NCBI GenBank assembly: GCA_950097015.1
Contig: CATNEN010000038.1
Span: forward strand, 20,000,001-20,064,000
Source of the DNA: Macrostomum hystrix
Taxonomy: Eukaryota; Platyhelminthes; Macrostomidae
Reading direction: 5' to 3'
Length of the DNA stretch: 64,000 nucleotides
Part shown: positions 56,358 to 64,000 of the stretch, in pieces
How positions within the stretch are numbered: position 1 is the first letter of the stretch
Layout: every line of letters starts with the position of its first letter
The notes under the pieces: model-generated
Told to the model about the DNA's origin: nothing
Seen by the model: only the letters and a program-made list of their open reading frames with translations
The model's database searches: none
Program-made: the position numbers and the translations under genes

Positions 56358-59342
56358 ATGGCGATGACGTCAATTAAAGTTGGTAAGACTTTTAAACTAA
56401 ATTTGACTGACTTAATAAATGTTCGATCTTAAGTCGTTGGATCTTCTGACACCTTGACAATTCTCACACCCTGACAACTCTGCCAGCCATTCCAATTCTG
56501 ACACCCTGACAACTCTGACACCTTGAAAATTCTGACAGTCTGAAAGTTCTGAAACCCAGAAAATTCTGACACCTTGACAATTTTGACTACCTTACAGTTA
56601 TGACATTCTGACAGTTATGACACCCTGACATTTCCAACACCCTGACAATCCCTGAACTCCAGGTTTGAGTCTGATTACGCTGCTGTTTTTATCAACAACT
56701 GGCGCCCAGTCGACTCTGCTGACACTGAGCAAGGCCGATAAGCAGGGCCTTCTCGATACTCACAATGTGCTTCGCTCGCGCATCGCCATCGGCCTGGTTA
56801 AAGGCCAGCCGGGCGCCAGCGACATGATGCTTCTGGTGAGAGAATTTTAGTGATAATTTTCTTAGAATTATTGGCGAACGCACCCAGCGCAAACAAAACA
56901 CCGCAGGAGTGGGACGACCGTCTAGCCGCTAAGGCAGCCACCTGGGCAGCCACCTGCCAGGTTGGTCACGACACACCGGACCAGCGTCTGATACCCGGCT
57001 ACACCTGGGTTGGCCAGAACTGGGCCGGCGGACCCACCTCTAACCTGAGCTTGTGAGCACTCGCTTTTAGATTTTCGGCCCTGACTGCTTGAAGAAATAG
57101 TTTCTTCCTATTCCCTCTCTTCTATCCTTCTCACCCTCTTTTATCTCCTTCCTCCTGAGTCCTTCACCCTCTCTCTTATCCTTCTTCCCCTGTCTCTTAT
57201 CCCTTTTCCCTTCTCTCTTATCCTTCTTCTCTTCTCTCTCATCCTTCTACCCTTTTCTCTTATCCTTCTCCCTCTCTCTTATCCTTCTACCCTTCTCTCT
57301 TATCCTTCTACCCTTCTCTCTCATCCTTCTACCCTTCTCTCTCATCCTTCTACCCTTCTCTCTTATCCTTCTACCCTTCTCTCTCATCCTTCTACCCTTC
57401 TCTCTTATCCTTCTACCCTTCTCTCTCATCCTTCTACCCTTCTCTCTTATCCTTCTACCCTTCTCTCTCATCCTTCTACCCTTCTCTCTTATCCTTCTAC
57501 CCTTCTCTCTCATCCTTCTACCCTTCTCTCTTATCCTTCTACCCTTCTCTCTCATCCTTCTACCCTTCTCTCTTATCCTTCTACCCTTCTCTCTCATCCT
57601 TCGACCCTTCTCTCTCATCCTTCTACCCTTCTCTCTCATCCTTCTACCCTTCTCTCTCATCCTTCGACCCTTCTCTCTCATCCTTCTACCCTTCTCTCTC
57701 ATCCTTCTACCCTTCTCTCTCATCCTTCGACCCTTCTCTCTCATCCTTCTACCCTTCTCTCTCATCCTTCTACCCTTCTCTCTTATCCTTCTACCCTTCT
57801 CTCTCATCCTTCGACCCTTCTCTCTCATCCTTCTACCCTTCTCTCTTATCCTTCTCCCTCTCTCTTCGCACTTAGCTACGTGGACTACTGGTTCGACGAG
57901 TACAAGGACTACACTTACGCAACCAAGTTCTGCAGTCCAGGCAAGGTGTGCGGCCACTACACACAGGTGGTCTGGTCGCGCAGTCTTCTAGTCGGCTGCG
58001 CGGTGGCCAATTGTCCCGACTATCCGCGCCAGATTGTTTGCAACTACGCCAGGGGTGGCAATGTGGCTAATAACTGGCCCTACTCAAATGGCACCGCAGC
58101 CAGCCAGTGCCTGGGCGAGTTTGTCTACACCCGAGCTGGACTCTGCCTACGTCGCGATCAGTGCAACAATATGTACACCGGCGGCGGTGTAGTCGGAGGC
58201 GGAACCGGCGGTACTACAGGAACCGGCGGTACTACAGGAACCGGCGGTACTACAGGAACCGGCGGTACTACAGGAACCGGCGGTACTACAGGAACCGGCG
58301 GTACTACAGGAACCGGCGGTACTACAGGAACCGGCGGTACTACAGGAACCGGCGGTACCGGAGACGACGGATGGAACGACTCGGGCTTTACTGACGGTAT
58401 CGAAGACGTCCCGATGACAAAGCGTCGAGCCAGACGAAATACCGATCCGTGCCGTTGCGCCATCACCTGTTTGAACGGCGGCACTCTGGACTCGGCTAAT
58501 TGCAAGTGCACCTGTCGTTCTGGATTCTACGGAACCAGATGCAACTGTGAGTGCCGCCGCAGATACATAACTGCTTCCGTCATGCTGTCAAACTCTCCGC
58601 TCTGCTGTCAAAACATCCTCTCTGCTGTCAAAACATCCGCTCTGCTGTCAAAACATCCGCTCTGCTGTCAAAACATCCGCTCTGCTGTCAAAACATCCGC
58701 TCTGCTGTCAAAACATCCTCTCTGCTGTCAAAACATCCGCTCTGCTGTCAAAACATCCGCTCTGCTGTCAAAACATCCGCTCTGCTGTCAAAACATCCGC
58801 TCTGCTGTCAAAACATCCGATCTGCTGTCAAAACATCCGATCTGCTGTCAAAACCTTCGCTCTGCTGTCAAAACATCCGCTCTGCTGTCAGAACCTTCGC
58901 TCTGCTGTCAGAACCTTCGCTCTGCTGTCAAAACCTTCGCTCTGCTGTCAGAACCTTCGCTCTGCTGTCAGAACCTTCGCTCTGCTGTCAAAACCTTCGC
59001 TCTGCTGTCAGAACCTTCGCTCTGCTGTCAAAACCTTCGCTCTGCTGTCAGAACCTTCGCTCTGCTGTCAAAACATCCGCTGTGCTGTCAGAACCTTCGC
59101 TCTGCTTTCACAGACTCTGCTCAGTTGTAACAAAATATTTTTATAATATGAATTGCTGAACTAAAAATCTGCCAGACGAATGCACTGACCCGGAGCTGTG
59201 GCGCCCCAGCTGCGAGGGCAGCCCGACGGCCTGCACCGACTTCCCGATGTTCTGCCCGAAGACCTGCAACGGCTGCTCGGCTGGCGACATCAGCGACAAG
59301 AATGTGGTAAACTCCGACGGCATCATTGCCAGAGTGCCTTGA
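56358..59342 (+). CDS. Secreted CAP-domain protein with Gly-Thr linker, EGF-like and ShK domains
   Basis: CAP/CRISP-type secreted protein; function of this member unknown. Exons in phase: 56358-56382, 56663-56835, 56907-57052, 57876-58546, 59176-59342; 393 residues. Order: signal peptide (about 1-25, core LSLITLLFLSTTGAQS), CAP domain (about 33-215, DTHNVLRSR, EWDDRLAAKAATWA, CGHYTQVVW, IVCNYARGGN), eight to nine copies of a Gly-Gly-Thr-Thr-Gly-Thr linker (about 222-278), basic cluster KRRARR (about 295-300), EGF-like module (CLNGGTLDSANCKCTC), and a C-terminal ShK-type cysteine module (CPKTCNGC). Of the CAP cavity residues, both histidines and one Glu are visible; the usual GEN is GQN. The basic cluster is a plausible furin-type site. 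TATAAAAG lies about 115 nt upstream of the ATG and AATAAA about 70 nt after the stop. CT-rich arrays fill introns 3 and 4. Confidence 0.92.
56440..56660 (+). repeat. Degenerate tandem repeat, CAP intron 1
   Basis: Units of about 17-20 bp around TCTGACACCCTGACAA, running to the 3' splice site. Confidence 0.85.
57110..57868 (+). repeat. CT-rich 21-bp minisatellite, CAP intron 3
   Basis: About 35 units of CTTCTCTCTCATCCTTCTAC type, alternating ATCC forms with TTATCC forms. It abuts the 3' splice site at 57875 and provides its pyrimidine tract. The 236-codon Arg/Lys/Glu frame on the other strand is an artefact. Confidence 0.95.
58197..58360 (+). repeat. Coding 18-bp minisatellite (Gly-Thr linker) in the CAP gene
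   Basis: Nine units of GGCGGTACTACAGGAACC code GGTTGT repeats between the CAP domain and the basic cluster. Confidence 0.95.
58590..59110 (+). repeat. 20-bp minisatellite, CAP intron 4
   Basis: About 26 units CTCTGCTGTCAAAACATCCG, changing to CTCTGCTGTCAGAACCTTCG variants in the second half. Confidence 0.95.
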
Positions 59343-60253
59343 ATTCAAACCAAAAACCTAAGAAGAACTAAAAACTACAGATATTTTTTGGTGGCGGAGT
59401 AAAATGCAAAAAATAAATATCGAAATTGAAGACAGTTTTTGCAACAATGGATATGTCTGCAAAGTGCAAGTAACTCGTGCAATCTGGTTAAAAACCGTTC
59501 AATACATTTTTATAAAAATAGTGCACTTTTTTATTATATATAACTTTTGATCTAACAGAAATTCAACTTTATGTTATTAATTCAAATTGCAATTCTATAG
59601 CAAAAAATGATTACATGGGTAGCAAACACTACTAATGATAATATCTAAGTACATAAAATTATAGTTAATTTGGATTTATTTCACATTTATATAAATATAT
59701 ATACTACTTACAAGTAGAAGCATTCGGACGCAAATATTATTATTTTAAATTGGCGCCAAAATGTTACCAATTTATGAAATTTTTAGGTTTTCTGAAAAAA
59801 GTCTAAGGTAAATTCTTTTTTTTTAACATAAAGCGAAATCAGAACATTGCACGATTTAGAAGTTAAAACCATCAGTAACAACTATAAGAATTATAATCAA
59901 TTCACAAATTTGTTTCGAATTTTGTTTTAGCAGTAAAAATATGTGCGAATTAATTAATAATCCGCTTACAAAATAAACAAAAAGACAGTTTTCGGTAGAT
60001 ACAATATTCCTATTATACTACTTGAAAACTATTTTAAATCTTACAGAAATCCCAAAGTCTTATGAGCAATAGAATAAAATAACAAGCAGGATAATATATA
60101 AGTAAGATACTAATGCAAAGACATTTTCTTTCTAGAATTAGCTTCCTACAATGATCTAACAATATAGCAGAGTTAGACACATGGAACTTAACAAGAAATC
60201 ACTTTCTTAAGCATTTCAACACGAGTTCAAAAGAAGCTTATTAAGCAGAAAGT
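59343..60253. other. Intergenic between convergent CAP and POR genes
   Basis: AATAAA at 59412-59417 is the likely CAP polyadenylation signal. TTTATT at 59675-59680 (AATAAA on the minus strand) could serve POR, about 575 nt after its stop. Otherwise AT-rich. Confidence 0.55.
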
Positions 60254-63200
60254 TTAGCTCCAGACATCGGCGGAATATCGGCCCTTATTTGACAGTTTCT
60301 TGATGTAGTCCTGCGCCTCCTGGCGTGTCTTGCTGCCGAACTTCTCCACAATGTCTTCTAGGGCGTTCATGACGTCGCGAGCCATGTGCTTGGCGTCGCC
60401 GCAGACGTAGAAATGACCACCGGCTTCTAGAACCTCCCAGATCTCGCGACTGTTGTCCTCCTGACGCATCAGGTGCTGGACGTACACCTTGGAGTCCTGG
60501 TCACGCGAGAAGGCCACCTGATGATTGGGGACGGCGAGGAATGACGATCATGAGTTGGAAGGCCGCTAAACTCAGTATAACCTCGATAAATGACTAGTAG
60601 CTTTATGACAAGAAGCTATATGACTAGAAGCGATGACCAGAAGCTATATGACCAGATGCCATATGATCAGAAGCTTTATGACCAGACGCCACATGATCAG
60701 AAGCAATATGACCAGAATCTATATGATTATAAGTGTAGGATAAATGACCAGAATACTTATTACTAGAAGCTGTATGACCACAACCTATTATGACTAGTAG
60801 CATTATGACAAGAATATACCATAAGCTATATGACCAGAGGGTTTATGACAAAAATCTGTACGACTAGAAGGTTCATGACCAGAAGCTTAAATTCTACCAA
60901 TGACCAGTCTTTCATGAGCACATCTAAATAATGTACAAATAAATACACTTTAGAAACCCACCTGCAAATTAGTAATGACACCCTTGGCTCGCCAGGCCTC
61001 CAATTCGTCCGCATAGATGAAGTCAATGCTGCGATTGCGACAGCCAGTGTACAGGATGGTCTTGCCAACAGGTTTGCCCTGATCAGCGGCCCATTCGCGC
61101 TCCTGTAAGAAGCCGCGGAACGGAGCGAAACCAGTACCTGGACCAACCAAAATGATTGGCGTCTGGTGCTTGTAGGGCAGACGGAACTGGCTTCGTCTGA
61201 CATAAACTGGCAGATTCGGGGGATTCAAAGCGAATTGACCGGTGGCAGCGCCGAACACTTCGCGATTAGTCGGGGTGGTGTAGTGCACAACAGCAGCGCA
61301 GATGTGCACAGATTTCGGGTGCAGCTTCGGCGAACTGGCGATGCTGTAGTAGCGAGCCTGCAGGCGGGGCAGCAGTTCGCACAGGTGATCAGGCGGCGGC
61401 TTGACACTGTCCAGGTCTTCTAGTACGGCCACGATGTGCCGGCGATCGTTGATGATCCAGTCATGATAGAGGGCCTGCGGATTAGTGCGTGAGGGCGTTG
61501 TTTAGCCACAGGTAGCCACTATTACCCTATCTACATTTATTTAGATGGATTTTTACCCAATCTACCTGTAGCTTAGATGAGTTACTACCCATTTTACCTG
61601 TAGTTGGGATGGATTATTACCCAATCTACCTGTAGCTTAGATGAATTATTACCCAATCTACCTGTAGCTAAGATGAATTATTACCCAATCTACCTGTAGC
61701 TTAGATGAATTATTACCCAATCTACCTGTAGCTAAGATGAATTATTACCCAATCTACCTGTAGCTAAGATGAATTATTACCCAATCTACCTGCAGCTAAA
61801 ATGAATTATTACCCAATCTACCTGTAGCTTAGATGAATTATTACCCAATCTACCTGTAGCTTAGATGAATTATTACCCAATCTACCTGTAGCTTAGATGA
61901 ACTATTACCCAATCTACCTGTAGCTTAGATGAATTATTACCCAATCTACCTGTAGCTTAGATGAATTATTACCCAATCTACCTGTAGCTTAGATGAATTA
62001 TTACCCAATCTACCTGTAGCTTAGATGAATTATTACCCAATCTACCTGTAGCTTAGATGAATTATTACCCAATCTACCTGTAGCTTAGATGAATTATTAC
62101 CCAATCTACCTGTAGCTTAGATGAACTATTACCCAATCTACCTGTAGCTTAGATGAATTATTACCCAATCTACCTGTAGCTTAGATGAATTATTACCCAA
62201 TCTACCTGTAGCTTAGATGAATTATTACCCAATCTACCTGTAGCTTAGATGAATTATTACCCAATCTACATGTAGCTTAGATGAATTATTACCCAATCTA
62301 CATGTAGCTTAGATGAATTATTACCCAATCTACATGTAGCTTAGATGAATTATTACCCAATCTACCTGTAGCTTAGATGAATTATTACCCAATCTACCTG
62401 TAGCTAAGATGGATTATTACCCAATCTACCTGTAGCTAAGATGGATTATTACCCAATCTACCTGTTGTTGAGATGCATTAATAAGAGTACAAAACTTACC
62501 TTGCCCTCCTCCGTATTGCTTCCCATCTTCTTCAGCATCTGCTTGTGCTCCTCGTTAGTAGTATAATCGCTCAACTCGTTAAGAAGATTGGTCTTGGGAT
62601 TAGCCGTAATGTCTAGATAGTATAGGAAAGCAATCCTATAAGTAGTCGGGCACGGAAACGGATGCTTTTTAGTGCTGTCATCGTCCACATTGTTCAAAGA
62701 GAATGGCTGGTCAAGGTCGCATTGCAACAATTCGCCCAGACGATCAACCAGTTGGGACTGATTCTGAGGATAGACAGCCACATGGTCGCCAGATTCGTAG
62801 CGAATACGCGATTCGCCAAGATTAAGCTCCAGGTGCAGACAGCTGCGGTCGCCGCCATTGTGCAACTCCTTATTGACGGTGACGCTAGCCACGTAGGGAT
62901 TCTTGGCGTCGAATGGCGGACGCTGACGCTGCAGACTGCCTAGGCGGGAGATTTCGCCGCGGTAGAGCTTATCGGCTGGCACACTGCCCGGCTCGTGACT
63001 AATCAGCTGGTACTGACGAAATTTGATGTCCTGAGCTTCGGCGCTGACGCCAAGCTTCTGACACACGGCCGGCCACAAGCCCTCCTTCCAATTGTTGAAG
63101 TCCTCTTCAATATTAGCATCATCGTCGCCTAGACCGAGGTCGTAGATCCTAGTGGCTCCAAGCTCTGCCAGCTTCTTATCCACCAGCTGGCCGATGGCAT

Positions 63201-63303
63201 TGTAGTGCTCGTAGGTCTTGTTGCCAAGGCCGAATACGCAGTAATTGACACCTGTCAGGTCTAATTCGTTGCGATCGCTGTCCTTCAGCATGGCGAAGAA
63301 TTC
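60254..63303 (-). CDS. POR: NADPH-cytochrome P450 reductase (5'-partial)
   Basis: Diflavin reductase of the endoplasmic reticulum that passes electrons from NADPH through FAD and FMN to cytochromes P450 and other acceptors (family knowledge). Three phase-0 exons are read: 62500-63303, 60962-61474, 60254-60517, giving about 526 C-terminal residues of an expected 670-680. Seen: FMN-domain motifs VFGLGNKTYEHYN and GLGDDDANIEEDF, linker RYESGDHVAVYP, FAD motif RYYSIASS, NADPH motifs VGPGTGFAPFRGFLQER and YVCGDAKHMARDV, and the conserved end DVWS with its penultimate aromatic Trp. The membrane anchor and the first part of the FMN domain are missing; I could not find them in 63304-64000, so they probably lie beyond the window. 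A 32-bp minisatellite fills most of the intron at 61475-62499. Confidence 0.95.
60580..60900 (+). repeat. Degenerate ~13-26-bp tandem repeat, POR intron
   Basis: Units around TATGACCAGAAGC and TATGACTAGAAGC in the intron 60518-60961. Confidence 0.8.
61535..62475 (+). repeat. 32-bp minisatellite, about 29 copies, POR intron
   Basis: Unit contains ATTATTACCCAATCTACCTG and TAGCTTAGATGA; homogeneous in the middle, diverged at the edges. Confidence 0.95.
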
Positions 63304-63364
63304 CTTAAATTGTTTTAATGATTGGCTTTTATACTCGTACTAATATAGTATTTAATAGTTAGGC

Positions 63365-63465
63365 CACATTTACAGCCACTGCCATAGCCGAAGCGTTTCT
63401 AAAGACTGTGTACAGTTTTTCAGTCCATGGACTGGGAAAGCGGTCAGACCCACTTAAATTCCAAA
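63365..63465 (-). mobile_element. SINE family B 3' fragment
   Basis: TTCAGTCCATGGACTGGG and the CCATAGCCGAAGCG tail match the family B 3' part; the tRNA-like head is missing. It lies upstream of the first POR exon seen. Confidence 0.55.
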
Positions 63466-63579
63466 CCATTAAAAATTTGAAGTAAAATAAGACTAGTTTA
63501 AATCATTGCTTTGAGAGACAACTGTAAAGCTCACGTTTGAGAACATAGTAAATCTTATCTCTGAGACTAAATATAGGCA

Positions 63580-64000
63580 ATCTCACCAATAAGACTCATC
63601 TATGAGAATATGAGAATACGGCAACTCTCACCTATGAGAATACAGCAACTCTCACCTATGAGAATACAGTAACTCTCACCTATGAGACTACATATAGTAA
63701 ATCTCACCTATGAGGCTAAATACAGTAATTCTTACCTATGAGACTATAATAAATCTCACCTATGAGACTACAGTAATTCTCACATAAGAGACTACAGTAA
63801 TTCTCACCTATGACACTACAGTAATTCTCACCTATGAGACTACAGTAATTCTCACCTAAGAGACTACAGCAATTCTCACATATGAGACTACAGTAATTCT
63901 CACCTATGAGACTACAGTAATTCTCACCTAAGAGACTACAGTAATTCTCACCTATGAGACTACAGTAATTCTCACCTATGAGACTACAGTAATTCTCACC
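63580..64000 (+). repeat. 24-bp minisatellite reaching the window edge
   Basis: Units ACTACAGTAATTCTCACCTA with TGAG, cleaner toward the end of the window, so the array probably continues beyond it. Confidence 0.93.

Noticed and set aside
57247-57957. 236-codon Arg/Lys/Glu-rich minus-strand frame
   Set aside because: Shadow of the CT-rich array in CAP intron 3.
57880-59130. 416-codon continuous CAP frame reading through 58547
   Set aside because: After the good 5' splice site (GTGAGT) at 58547 the frame continues only through the 20-bp array; splicing to 59176 instead yields an intact ShK module in phase.

Overview
This window is nuclear DNA of an invertebrate animal. Genes are split by GT-AG introns, their products are metazoan families (RYK, SLC47-type MATE, rhodopsin-like GPCRs, FKBP15, a CAP-EGF-ShK secreted protein, NADPH-cytochrome P450 reductase), and tRNA-derived SINEs are scattered through the non-coding DNA. 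A spiralian, perhaps a free-living flatworm, fits the two unusual GPCRs, the ShK domain and the possible spliced-leader acceptors, but the species is a guess.

Layout: (1) 941-11607, + strand, the 3' part of a RYK/Derailed Wnt-receptor gene. (2) 13228-22677, - strand, a complete 12-exon MATE transporter, convergent with RYK. (3) 24908-26068 and 28643-29788, - strand, two single-exon orphan class A GPCRs. (4) 31341-31547, - strand, an unassigned exon-like open frame. (5) 32095-46420, + strand, a complete 16-exon FKBP15 gene; the exon phases join without error into 1512 codons. (6) 46421-56357, about 10 kb without genes, holding degenerate and clean satellites, a GC-rich insertion and a short insertion with a hammerhead-ribozyme-like core. 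(7) 56358-59342, + strand, a 5-exon secreted CAP protein. (8) 60254-63303, - strand, the C-terminal three quarters of cytochrome P450 reductase; its first exons lie outside the window or were not found.

The striking property is tandem repetition. More than 25 distinct arrays with units from about 7 to 60+ bp fill most introns and much of the intergenic DNA, including a 3.7-kb array inside FKBP15 and a 4.7-kb 32/33-bp satellite. Nearly all very long open frames in the window are products of these arrays, not genes. Two coding exons (FKBP15 and CAP) have themselves taken up in-frame minisatellites.

The genes do not form a pathway. Items most worth a second look are the hammerhead-bearing insertion (49635-49853), oppositely oriented complementary arrays flanking three FKBP15 exons, SINEs with a Nin-like conserved domain and a 14-bp palindrome, unpaired 3' splice sites just upstream of five start codons, and the altered catalytic motifs of RYK. 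All homology statements rest on reading translated exons against remembered family features; no searches were run.
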